The notes below the pieces were generated by a model. The model saw only the letters and a program-made list of their open reading frames with translations. It did not search any database and was not told where the DNA came from. A stretch of DNA of 64,000 nucleotides from a bacterium (GTDB taxonomy: Bacteria > UBP15 > UBA6099): assembly GCA_029564595.1 (NCBI GenBank), contig JAKQPS010000183.1, positions 47,886 to 111,885 of the forward strand, written 5' to 3'. Below are positions 43,311 through 51,550 of this stretch, piece after piece. The translations under genes and the position numbers were made by a program. Every line of letters starts with the position of its first letter. Positions within the stretch are counted from its first letter, which is position 1.

Positions 43311-43345
43311 AAAAAACGCTCCCGAATCCTAACGACGGATTCGGG
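43311..43345 (-). terminator. intrinsic terminator of the cyclase operon
   Basis: On the minus strand a perfect 9-bp stem (43337-43345 with 43321-43329), a 7-nt loop and, 4 nt on, six T residues (A-run 43311-43316 on the plus strand). It lies 14 bp beyond the cyclase A stop. The hairpin is nearly identical to one at 48191-48218. Confidence 0.75.
43317..43344. repeat. 28-bp hairpin repeat, copy 1
   Basis: CGCTCCCGAATCCTAACGAC followed by GGATTCGG. It matches 48191-48218 at 25 of 28 positions, in the same orientation; all three differences are C here and T there. Each copy sits just 3' of the stop codon of a minus-strand gene. The two copies bracket the four-gene cyclase operon. Confidence 0.7.
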
Positions 43346-43359
43346 ATAATTCAAAATGA

Positions 43360-44817
43360 TCAGGTTTTTAAGGCATACACGGAAACTTCATCGGTTTTGC
43401 CTTTGAGGTTGACGCGGCGGCTGGGACCGAATTGAAAATGGTCTTTGAGTTTCTGATAGACGGTTTCTCCGACAAGGACGCCCTCGCGGCTCGACGACGA
43501 GAGAGACTTTATGCGCGAAGTCAGATTCACGGTGTCGCCTATGACGGTGTATTCCATGCGCCTGATGCTGCCAATGTTGCCTGCGACGACATTGCCGGAA
43601 TTGACGCCGATGGCCACATTGAATTCCGGCAGCCCGCGCTCCGCCCATACGCGATTGAGCGCGGCCAATCCGTCGCGCAGCCTGATAGCGCATTCGACAG
43701 CTTTGCTTTCGCCGTCCGGGTCGGGCAGCGGAGCGCCCCAGTACGCCATTATGTTGTCTCCGATGAACTTGTCGATTGTTCCGTCCAGTTCGAAAATCGA
43801 GTCCATCGCCATTGAGAAATATTCGCTGAGCATATCCAGAAGAAGAGCGGCGTCCATGCTCTTTGACAACTCGCGAAAATTGACGACTTCGGCGAAAAAC
43901 ACAGTCACCCAAGCGCTGCTGCCTCCGAGGTCAAGCTTGTCAGGGTCCTTGAGAATCTGTTCAGCGACGCGTTTTGAGACGTAAGAAGAAAATGTGTCCA
44001 GAATCCTCTCTCTGTTTATTTCATGATTGATGGTGGTTTTCAAAAGTTCGGCGTGTTCTATAGAGCTTTCCATCGCCCTTTTTATCGAAGACAGATAAGA
44101 AACCATGTCCGCTCCGAACCTTTCCGCCGAACTGTCTGCGACGGCAATGACTCCTTTGACCGAGCCGCTCCAGATGAGAGGGAATACCGCTAGGAAATCT
44201 AACTGCGCGCTTAGGTCGGAGGGACCGCAGTATTCGAGGCGGGGGTCGCTGTGGGTGAAGCGGCTTACAAAAAGTCGGCCTGACCTTGCGACTTCATAAA
44301 ACAGGTGGTCTGAAGGAAGAGGCTCGGCAGACAGTTCGCCGCGAGGCCGCAGTTTGCCGAGGCCGTCGAAAAGGAAAACATCCGCGCTCGCCGCGCTCGC
44401 TCTATGGGCGAAGTTATCTTCCAGCGCAGCCAACAACGAATCTTCGTCAGGGTTGTCCTGAAACTTTTTCATCGCGTCTATGATGCCGGAGACGTTTTCC
44501 CTGCTCTCTTTTATCGTCTTGAGGATATGGCCGAGATAAACGCCGGCTCCCATTAGAACGAAAGAGGCAAAAACGAAGTTCGTTCCGGACCTCGTCGCTC
44601 TTGAATACTGAAGAATGAAAAATGGAGAGAGGCTCAGCAACAACAGCAAAGACGTCAGAATAGAGCCGGTTCTTCTGAAATAAAGTCCGGAGAGAGCGAC
44701 CGGGACTACCACCAGCGGACGCGCCCACTCTTCCATCGGAAAGTTGAACCACGTGGTAAATGCGATTATGGACAACGCCGCCAGCGACGTTGCCGCGACC
44801 AGCCCGACTCGCTTCAT
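43360..44817 (-). CDS. membrane-bound class III nucleotide cyclase A (degenerate metal site)
   Basis: 485 residues. Hydrophobic helices span about 5-100 (MASE-like sensor), a GAF-like domain about 115-250 (ADVFLFDGLGKL, AVFPLIWSGSVKGVIAVAD), a linker helix, then a cyclase domain about 300-485. Active-site residues: the first metal Asp is Glu (E310 in VFFAEVVNF), the second is present (D354 in IGDNIMAYWGAP), and K350, D428, N431 and R435 (IGDTVNLTSRI) are present. So the metal half is altered and the substrate/transition-state half is intact. The ATG at 44817 overlaps the stop of the upstream membrane protein (ATGA); a longer open frame upstream lies inside that gene. Last gene of the operon. 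cAMP or cGMP product is not determined. Confidence 0.9.
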   Translation of the reverse strand: MKRVGLVAATSLAALSIIAFTTWFNFPMEEWARPLVVVPVALSGLYFRRTGSILTSLLLLLSLSPFFILQYSRATRSGTNFVFASFVLMGAGVYLGHILKTIKESRENVSGIIDAMKKFQDNPDEDSLLAALEDNFAHRASAASADVFLFDGLGKLRPRGELSAEPLPSDHLFYEVARSGRLFVSRFTHSDPRLEYCGPSDLSAQLDFLAVFPLIWSGSVKGVIAVADSSAERFGADMVSYLSSIKRAMESSIEHAELLKTTINHEINRERILDTFSSYVSKRVAEQILKDPDKLDLGGSSAWVTVFFAEVVNFRELSKSMDAALLLDMLSEYFSMAMDSIFELDGTIDKFIGDNIMAYWGAPLPDPDGESKAVECAIRLRDGLAALNRVWAERGLPEFNVAIGVNSGNVVAGNIGSIRRMEYTVIGDTVNLTSRIKSLSSSSREGVLVGETVYQKLKDHFQFGPSRRVNLKGKTDEVSVYALKT

Positions 44818-45704
44818 ATTATTCCCGCCATAAGCAAAACTTCGTTCATTGCCGACATCACAAAACACACCGCAAACGATGTTCGCATCCTCTTAAAAGT
44901 CAGGCTCATAACAAGAGTCATCAGGAGCGCCTCCGCTATGAATCCTCCTATGATAGACTGAATGGGTATCGTGCCGAGGAAGGAAAAAAAAGCGAAGTAA
45001 GGAATGTGCGCGGCTGAAATCATCGTCAGCAGGATGGCGGTCGTTCCGACGGTTGTCAGCCCTCTTTCGTCTTGCCTGTTCCAGACGGCGTAAATGAAAC
45101 TAAAAAGAATCAGAGCCTGAGACCACATAACGGCAAAATGAGGGGCGACTTTCCAGAAATCAAAACTCACCGGAAATCCCCAGTTGGAGACGAAGATGAC
45201 TGTGTACGCAAGAACGACGCATCCGGCAAGAGCCGATTTAGCAATGTCGGCAGTTATTCTGCCTTTTCGCATCCCGAATTTTGCCATAAGATCGGGGTCG
45301 GATGCGGCAAGATAAAAAAAGACCCAACAAGCAAACGCCGGATAAAAAACATACAATTTAGGGGTGTCATAGAAAAAGTATTCCCACAACTGAAAACCGG
45401 GTATGCTGATCAGGATCAATGCCGCGCGTCGGATATTTAACGCGCCGAAAACCGCCAGCCCGCCTATGAATATTATCAGATGCAACGCGACCGCATAGCA
45501 GTCGGAAACCTGTCTTTCAAATAATCCTGCTTTATGCATAAAAACCATGAATCCTGAAACGCATCCATAAACGAAAAGCAGAATGATGGCGCGGATGAAA
45601 ACAGGGTCGCTGAACGGGCTGAACTTTTTGCGTTCAAGAGAAGCCCCTTCTTTTAGTCGCAATTCAGAGAATGTTTTTTCAAGTTCAACCGAGCCTAAGC
45701 TCAT
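44814..45704 (-). CDS. polytopic membrane protein 2 of the cyclase operon
   Basis: 296 residues: a polar, charged N-terminus (about 1-32, likely cytoplasmic) and then seven or eight hydrophobic helices. I recognise no family and no catalytic motif. Its C-terminal half resembles membrane protein 1 of the same operon in layout and in short patterns. Examples are a Gly-containing helix followed by an R/K-rich turn and a helix ending near VSF, then a 'P(I/V)...IGG/S..A..LL' helix and an 'R..R' turn near the end. The two are probably paralogues. It lies 10 nt after membrane protein 1, and its stop overlaps the start of cyclase A. Function unknown; a sensor, transporter or cyclase partner is possible. 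Confidence 0.75.
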   Translation of the reverse strand: MSLGSVELEKTFSELRLKEGASLERKKFSPFSDPVFIRAIILLFVYGCVSGFMVFMHKAGLFERQVSDCYAVALHLIIFIGGLAVFGALNIRRAALILISIPGFQLWEYFFYDTPKLYVFYPAFACWVFFYLAASDPDLMAKFGMRKGRITADIAKSALAGCVVLAYTVIFVSNWGFPVSFDFWKVAPHFAVMWSQALILFSFIYAVWNRQDERGLTTVGTTAILLTMISAAHIPYFAFFSFLGTIPIQSIIGGFIAEALLMTLVMSLTFKRMRTSFAVCFVMSAMNEVLLMAGII

Positions 45705-45714
45705 CGTTTGCGCC

Positions 45715-46557
45715 TCAATAGACCAGCGATTTATAAAACAGGTAATAGAGCAGATATGACAAAAAAACCATCCTTGTGGAACGGCAGAAATAGAAAGCCA
45801 TAGTAAGAGTCACTTGTGTTAGCAGACAGGCGGCAAGGGAGCCGATGAAAGCCGTCACTGGGTCTTTGCTTCCGATAACATTCGGAACCCACATTAAGAA
45901 GACGAAGAGAGTGTTGAGCAAAACAGGAACAGAAAGCTCGTATCTGCGGTCTAACAGGTCGCGGGTTAACAAACCGTAGATTATCCCAAATATAGGCCCA
46001 TAAACCGCGATATTAACTGCCAGATAGAAAACAAGCTGTGCGGGCGAAGGAAAAGAAACCGAGGCTCCTCGCGCTTTGCTTATGAAAAAATATGTCACTG
46101 TTATAAATACGGCCGCAGTCAATAAGGAGAAAGCAGCTTCTTTCTTCAAGTCGGAAGCTGTCGCATATCCGAGACAGGAGAATGTTTTTGGCGCGGATTT
46201 AATCAGGGCCGCCAGCGACAGGAAAGCAGGCAACGCGAACAGCAGAAACGAGGGCGCAATAAAAATGCTCCCTGCTATCGCAAATACGGCGAAACCCGCA
46301 AAAACAATAAACCTAAACCAAGCCGCAGGAGACATTCCGCCTGCGGAAGCCAATGCCGCCGGGCAAGCGATAAACAAAGAAACGATTGCTCCCGTCGCTT
46401 CTCTCGCCTGCCCTTCAGAGAAAGTAAAGACAATTGCCGATACTGTAAAAGCTGCCGCAAAGACTAACGCCGATGCGCGAAAAGATGGCTCGGTAAACAG
46501 AGACATCTTCTGGAAACCTTCGTAATAAGCTTCCGTTTTTCTGTAATAGTAATTCAT
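45715..46557 (-). CDS. polytopic membrane protein 1 of the cyclase operon
   Basis: 280 residues. A polar, Tyr-rich N-terminus (MNYYYRKTEAYYEGF) is followed by about eight hydrophobic helices, rich in Ala and Phe in the first half. No recognised family. Patterns near residues 130-270 (GYATASDLKKEAAFSLL, FIGSLAACLLTQVTLTMAFYF, then CRSTRM) parallel membrane protein 2. Its ATG overlaps the stop of cyclase B by 4 nt (ATGA). It thus sits between the two cyclases with coupled translation, which argues for fixed stoichiometry with them. Confidence 0.75.
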   Translation of the reverse strand: MNYYYRKTEAYYEGFQKMSLFTEPSFRASALVFAAAFTVSAIVFTFSEGQAREATGAIVSLFIACPAALASAGGMSPAAWFRFIVFAGFAVFAIAGSIFIAPSFLLFALPAFLSLAALIKSAPKTFSCLGYATASDLKKEAAFSLLTAAVFITVTYFFISKARGASVSFPSPAQLVFYLAVNIAVYGPIFGIIYGLLTRDLLDRRYELSVPVLLNTLFVFLMWVPNVIGSKDPVTAFIGSLAACLLTQVTLTMAFYFCRSTRMVFLSYLLYYLFYKSLVY

Positions 46558-48068
46558 ATCCTCATACCTTTTATCACAAACAATTCGTCGTCGCTCGCGG
46601 CGACGGTTTTGTCGATTATCTCTATGTCAAACTTGTCCGATATCAAATCGGCGGTCTGGCGGGTGACCAGCAGTTTCGCGCCGTGCCGTTTGGTGAGGGA
46701 TTCCGTCCGCATGGCCTTGTCGACCTCTTCGCCGATGATGGTGAACATGGTTTTTCTGTTGTCGCCGACGTTGCCGACAAGCGCCTCTGCGGTATGCACG
46801 CCCACTCCCGTCCTGAAGGTCTCTTTTCCTTCAGAAGCCCATTTTGCGTTCAGGTCTTCGACCGCCGCAAGGATGTCGAGCGCGGCGAGCGCGGCGTTTT
46901 CGGCGTGTCTTTCATCCGGAGCCGGGGCGCCCCAGTACGCCACCACGCAGTCGCCTATGTATTTGTCGATAGCGCCGTTGCGGTTAAACACCACATCGAC
47001 AATGACGGTGAAATATTCGTTCAGTCTGCGGACAAGCTCCTGAGGTGATATCCTCTCTGAAATTGTCGTAAAATCCCTGATGTCGGTAATAAGAATTGTA
47101 ATCAACTGGCGGCGGCTTTTCAGCAGGTCCGGGTTGGACAACACATGTTCCGCCACTGACGACGAAACGAATCTTGAGAACAACTCTTTGGATCTTTTTT
47201 CGCGCGCCAACTCCTCTTGTCTTCTGCGCTCCTGCCCGATGTTGGCGACCACCGCCGCCGCGGCGTCCGCAGCCAGTTGAATGAATGCCGCGTCCTCGTC
47301 GTCGAAATCAGCGCCGTCGCTTTTGTTCATCAGAGCCACAGCGCCTGTCACGCCGTTCTTTGAGCGCATAGGAGCGGCCAGCATTGATTTGATCCCTGTG
47401 TCGCCGCTCTGAATAAACCTTTCATCCGCGTCCGCCGTGCTGCATGAGAACAACTTGTTTTCCGAGGCGCATCTCATAAGCGGATGCGTTTCGTCAAAGG
47501 TCGGCAAATCAGCGAAACCGGTTTCCACATGATATATAACAGGCGGAATGGACGAAACTTCCGAATCATCAGAAGGATTCAGAACGACCGCCGCAGCCTC
47601 CGCGCCAGTGAGCCTGACCGTCTGCTCTGCCAGCCGCATCATCACATCCCGCTCCGTGGTCGAGCCTCCTATGGTCAGCATTGCTTCGGAAGCGGTCTCT
47701 GCGTCTTTGTTGGCCTTGCGGCCTCTGCCTACCGCCCAACCTGAAAAGACGCCGAGGAGATTCAAAAACACAAGCATTGGGATAATGACCAACACGCCCA
47801 CCGCGCTGTTGACGTGGAACGGCTCTACCGGCGCGTACAAAAGATACAAAACCGTCACTATTATCCCCGTGGATATTCCGCCCTTGAGGCCGAACCCGCT
47901 GCCGGCTTGATAGATTGGAAATAGAAGAAAGAACTTTATGTAATCGCGTCCGCTCCACCCTGCCGCAAGAGCTGCGAACATGACTGCGAAACAAACGGCT
48001 ATTTCAATCAATATCAAAGCCCAAAGCTTGCTTTCCCTGCGCCGTGTCGCCGCGATATCGCTCTTCAA
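46554..48068 (-). CDS. membrane-bound class III nucleotide cyclase B (degenerate transition-state site)
   Basis: 504 residues. About four helices (16-110), a GAF domain (about 125-280; VKTGFADLP-like VETGFADLP, LAAPMRSKNGVTGAVALMNK), a helical linker and a cyclase domain (about 318-500). Both metal Asp residues are present (D329 in LITDIRDFT and D373 in IGDCVVAYWGAP), as is K369. In the other half, the adenine-site Asp is Glu (E447), the transition-state Asn is Asp (D450 in IGEEVDKAMR) and Arg454 is kept. This is the reverse of the losses in cyclase A. The start is a TTG at 48068 without a good ribosome site, so the exact N-terminus is uncertain. First gene of the operon. Confidence 0.9.
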   Translation of the reverse strand: MKSDIAATRRRESKLWALILIEIAVCFAVMFAALAAGWSGRDYIKFFLLFPIYQAGSGFGLKGGISTGIIVTVLYLLYAPVEPFHVNSAVGVLVIIPMLVFLNLLGVFSGWAVGRGRKANKDAETASEAMLTIGGSTTERDVMMRLAEQTVRLTGAEAAAVVLNPSDDSEVSSIPPVIYHVETGFADLPTFDETHPLMRCASENKLFSCSTADADERFIQSGDTGIKSMLAAPMRSKNGVTGAVALMNKSDGADFDDEDAAFIQLAADAAAAVVANIGQERRRQEELAREKRSKELFSRFVSSSVAEHVLSNPDLLKSRRQLITILITDIRDFTTISERISPQELVRRLNEYFTVIVDVVFNRNGAIDKYIGDCVVAYWGAPAPDERHAENAALAALDILAAVEDLNAKWASEGKETFRTGVGVHTAEALVGNVGDNRKTMFTIIGEEVDKAMRTESLTKRHGAKLLVTRQTADLISDKFDIEIIDKTVAASDDELFVIKGMRI

Positions 48069-48190
48069 TGTAAGGCAACCATTAGACTGATTAATGTCAA
48101 TTTGTCATTCACAAGATAATATACAACAGGGATAATGATTGGGATAGATATATTTTAAAGCCGTTGAAACGAAAGCGCCGAGGCTTTTAT

Positions 48191-48218
48191 CGCTCCCGAA
48201 TTCTAATGATGGATTCGG
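48191..48218. repeat. 28-bp hairpin repeat, copy 2
   Basis: CGCTCCCGAATTCTAATGAT followed by GGATTCGG. It forms an 8-bp stem with one mismatch and a 7-nt loop directly after the purQ stop, and matches 43317-43344 at 25 of 28 positions. As a purQ terminator it lacks a long T tract. The remaining DNA between it and cyclase B (48069-48190) is AT-rich and may contain the cyclase operon promoter. Confidence 0.65.
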
Positions 48219-48219
48219 T

Positions 48220-49026
48220 TTATAACTCCATCGAAGCGAAAGCGACTGCGTTGCGGAATATCGCAAACCCGTCGCCGCGCTCGGAGGCCTCGCCGCGAGT
48301 CCATCTCGGATGCTGAGTGGAAAGGACATGGCGCTCCGGATGAGGCATCAGGCCGAACACGCGGCCGGTCGCGTTGCAAATCCCCGCAAGATCGTCTTCC
48401 GAACCGTTGGGATTTATGGGATACGGGCCGGGTTTCCCGGCAGCGTCTGAATACTTAAACACGCCCTGTTTCGCCGCGCGCAGTTTGTCTCTAGTTTTTT
48501 CGTTGTCGAAAATCAGCTTGCCTTCTCCGTGCGCGATCGGAAGGTAAATCGGGGTTTCAATGCCTTGAGTGAACACGCACACATTTCCCTCGACGGGATT
48601 GAGATGGACCCACCTGCAATCGAATTTGCCTGAATCGTTGTCGAAGAGAGTGACGCTTTGTTTTGCCGCGCCGGAACCAGCTTCTCCGGCGTTGAAACCC
48701 GGCAGAAGTCCGGTCTTCACAAGGACTTGGAACCCGTTGCAGATGCCGATGACGAGTTTGCCGTCGGCGACGAATTTATCGACCTGAGCCGAGATTTTGT
48801 TCATCATCTCGACGGCGAGCACCCTTCCGGCTGAAATGTCGTCGCCGTAGGAGAAACCGCCGGGGATGGCCAAAATTTGGTAGCGGTCGAGTTTCTTTTC
48901 GCCGCGCGATATCTCGTTGATATGCACAAGGTCCGCTTTGGCGCCGGCAAGCTCGAAAGCGAAAACCGTCTCCTTGTCGCAATTCGTTCCGGCTGTGCGA
49001 AGCACGATAACTTTAACGTCTTTCAT
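48220..49026 (-). CDS. purQ: phosphoribosylformylglycinamidine synthase, glutaminase subunit
   Basis: 268 residues. It supplies ammonia from glutamine to PurL in purine synthesis. Class I glutaminase features: VIVLRTAGTNCDKET, ILAIPGGFSYGDDISAG, nucleophile Cys in VIGICNGFQVLVKTGLLPG, and the His/Glu pair in LMPHPERHV. It is longer than the roughly 225-residue PurQ of Bacillus, with an inserted segment around 150-215 like other 260-residue forms. GGGAG lies before the ATG. It lies 40 bp after purL on the same strand. Confidence 0.95.
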   Translation of the reverse strand: MKDVKVIVLRTAGTNCDKETVFAFELAGAKADLVHINEISRGEKKLDRYQILAIPGGFSYGDDISAGRVLAVEMMNKISAQVDKFVADGKLVIGICNGFQVLVKTGLLPGFNAGEAGSGAAKQSVTLFDNDSGKFDCRWVHLNPVEGNVCVFTQGIETPIYLPIAHGEGKLIFDNEKTRDKLRAAKQGVFKYSDAAGKPGPYPINPNGSEDDLAGICNATGRVFGLMPHPERHVLSTQHPRWTRGEASERGDGFAIFRNAVAFASMEL

Positions 49027-49066
49027 TGTGATGTCTCCCGTAGTTTGCCGAATGGCCGAGGCGCGC

Positions 49067-51499
49067 TCACCACGCCAGCGTCGACTGCCAAGCCGCCTTC
49101 AGTTTGCGGATGTCCGCGTCGACGACAGGCTTTCCTTTCAATCCAACAACGACTAGCCGCTTTTTGTCTGTCACTTCGCCTATCTTCGCGCACGGCAATC
49201 CTTTGAATCGCGCGGCGAACTCATCCTCTTTGCCAGCTTCCACTTCGACGATGAACCTGCTGTTCGATTCGGAGAAGAGCAGCGATTCATCGGTTTTTAC
49301 GTTTTTATCTCTGGGCAGGAGTCGGGCGTCGATCCGCGCGCCAAGCGCTCCCGCGAACGCGCATTCAGCCAGCGCAACAGCCAACCCGCCGTCGCTCGCG
49401 TCGTGACAAGCTCTAACCAAGCCTTTTTTAATCGCCGCGCCGAGAGCTTTGTACATCTTCTTCGCTTCGCGCGCGTTCAACTTCGGCACGTCGTTGCCGA
49501 TGTGTCCGAGCGTCTGGTAATACTGAGAGCCGCCCAGTTCGTCGTATGTGACGCCCAGCGCGTACACCAAATTCCCGGCGCTCTTGAAGTCCATCGAAAC
49601 AACTTTGCGCGCGTCGGTGATTATGCCTGCGGCGGAGATAAGCAGAGTGGACGGAATCGCTATGGTGTCGCCCTCCACCGCAAACTCATTGTAGAAGCTG
49701 TCTTTGCCAGAAATGAATGGAGTTCCGTAAGTAACGGCGACATCGAAGCAGGCGCGTGAAGCCCGCACCAGATCGCCGAGTCTGTCGGGTTTGTCCGGGT
49801 TGCCCCAACAGAAGTTGTCCAGAATCGCGATGCGGTCGATGTCCGCGCCAACCGCGACGGCGTTTCGGACGGCTTCGTCGATAGCGCTCGCCGCCATCCA
49901 GTAAGGATCAATATCGCCGTACCTGATTGCAATGCCGTTCGAGACGACGATTGCGCGCGGAGAGCCTAATACGGGAGCGATGACGGCTGCGTCCGACGGA
50001 CCGTCGTTGTCGGCTCCGACAAACGGTTTGAGCACGCTTGCGCCCTGAACTTCATGGTCGTACTGCCGCGCCACCCACTCTTTGCTCGCCACGTTGTAGA
50101 TGGAAAGAACTTTTTCCAATCTTGCCGTAAGGTTTGCGGGCGCGGGAACTTTCGGCACGCTGTGTTTCGGAGTGTTCCACACCGCCGGCCTCGGATATCT
50201 CGGTACTCCCGCGTGCAGGAAGCTCATATCGAGGTCCGCCACCATGCGGCCTTCGTATTTCACCACGAACCGCTTGGTGTCGGTGAACTTCCCGATGACG
50301 ACTGCTTCAACGTTCTCGCGTTCGCACAGCTTCATGAATTTTGCGAGGTTCTTCGGGGGCACGGACAGAACCATCCGCTCCTGCGCCTCTGAAAGGAGTA
50401 TTTCCCATGGAGCCAGCCCGCCGTATTTGAGAGGCGCTTTTTCAAGCTGAAGCTCCGCGCCCGTGTCTTTTCCCATTTCCCCGACCGCAGACGAGAATCC
50501 GCCTGCTCCGCAGTCGGTTATGCAGTCGTAAAGGTCGAGTTTTCTTGCCTGTAGAATCACGTCCATCGCCTTTTTCTCGACGATGGGGTTGCCTATCTGA
50601 ACGGCTCCGCTCGACGTTGTTTCCGATTCATGGTCGAGTTCGAGAGAAGAGAAAGTCGCGCCGTGAATTCCGTCGCGTCCCGTCTTGCCTCCTACGGCGA
50701 CGATGAGATCGCCTTTGCGCGCCTGCTTTTCCATCTTGCCGACGGGAATCAGCCCGCCTGTCCCGCAATAAACAAGCGGATTGCCCAGATACCTCATATC
50801 GAAATGGAGAGAGCCGTTGATAGTCGGGATGCCCATCCTGTTGCCATAGTCGCGGACGCCCGCCACCACGCCCTTGAAAATTCTTTTCGGATGCAGGATG
50901 CCCTTCGGAACTTTGTCGTGAGGCAGATCGGGCGGCGCGAAACAGAATATGTTGTTGTTGAAAATCGGGGTTGCGCCGAGCCCGGTTCCTAGCGGGTCGC
51001 GGATGACTCCGCCGATTCCGGTATTCGCCCCGCCGTACGGGTCGAGCGCGGAGGGATGGTTGTGGGTCTCCACCTTGAACGCGAAGTGCCAGTCGTCGTC
51101 GAATTCCACCACGCCCGCGTTGTCTTCGAACACGGACACGCACCAGTCTTTCGCGCCCCGCTTCTTGCGGATGGTCTCGGTCGCTTTGCGTATCGTCAAC
51201 TTAAAAAGGTTGTCGATAAGCTCTTTCTTTCCGTTTTCAGAGTAATCGATGATGCCGTTGAAGACTTTGTGCTTGCAATGCTCGGACCATGTCTGCGCGA
51301 GGCACTCAAGCTCGGCGTCGGTGGGATTGCGGCCCTTCTTTTTGTAATGCGCCGCTATCTTGCGCATCTCGAGCAGGTTCAGCGAAAGCAGGCGCGAGCG
51401 GCTTATTTCAATAAGCTCGTCGTCGGCGGCCCCGATGATTCCCACCGTTTCGATTTTGATATTCATCTCGGTTTTCTTTTTGACCGTTTTCTTAGCCAT
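49067..51499 (-). CDS. purL: phosphoribosylformylglycinamidine synthase, small-type synthetase subunit
   Basis: 810 residues. It converts FGAR to FGAM using ATP and ammonia delivered by PurQ. Motifs of the small PurL: CLAQTWSEHCKHKVF, VETHNHPSALDPYGGANTGIGGVIRDPLG, DGIHGATFSS, ITDCGAGGFSSAVGEMG and, in the second half, ACHDASDGGLAVALAECAFAG. It is somewhat longer than the usual 720-770 residues. It lacks the fused N-terminal PurS-like and C-terminal glutaminase domains of the large enterobacterial enzyme, consistent with separate purS and purQ genes on both sides. A GGAAGGA site precedes the ATG. Confidence 0.96.
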   Translation of the reverse strand: MAKKTVKKKTEMNIKIETVGIIGAADDELIEISRSRLLSLNLLEMRKIAAHYKKKGRNPTDAELECLAQTWSEHCKHKVFNGIIDYSENGKKELIDNLFKLTIRKATETIRKKRGAKDWCVSVFEDNAGVVEFDDDWHFAFKVETHNHPSALDPYGGANTGIGGVIRDPLGTGLGATPIFNNNIFCFAPPDLPHDKVPKGILHPKRIFKGVVAGVRDYGNRMGIPTINGSLHFDMRYLGNPLVYCGTGGLIPVGKMEKQARKGDLIVAVGGKTGRDGIHGATFSSLELDHESETTSSGAVQIGNPIVEKKAMDVILQARKLDLYDCITDCGAGGFSSAVGEMGKDTGAELQLEKAPLKYGGLAPWEILLSEAQERMVLSVPPKNLAKFMKLCERENVEAVVIGKFTDTKRFVVKYEGRMVADLDMSFLHAGVPRYPRPAVWNTPKHSVPKVPAPANLTARLEKVLSIYNVASKEWVARQYDHEVQGASVLKPFVGADNDGPSDAAVIAPVLGSPRAIVVSNGIAIRYGDIDPYWMAASAIDEAVRNAVAVGADIDRIAILDNFCWGNPDKPDRLGDLVRASRACFDVAVTYGTPFISGKDSFYNEFAVEGDTIAIPSTLLISAAGIITDARKVVSMDFKSAGNLVYALGVTYDELGGSQYYQTLGHIGNDVPKLNAREAKKMYKALGAAIKKGLVRACHDASDGGLAVALAECAFAGALGARIDARLLPRDKNVKTDESLLFSESNSRFIVEVEAGKEDEFAARFKGLPCAKIGEVTDKKRLVVVGLKGKPVVDADIRKLKAAWQSTLAW

Positions 51500-51550
51500 G
51501 ATGTTTTCCTTCCGGTTGATTGAGCGGCTGAGCCGCCGCGCGGACGAATC

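Noticed and set aside
48191..48218. Strong intrinsic terminator of purQ
   Set aside because: The hairpin is clear but is not followed by a T tract, so it is reported as a repeat rather than a terminator.
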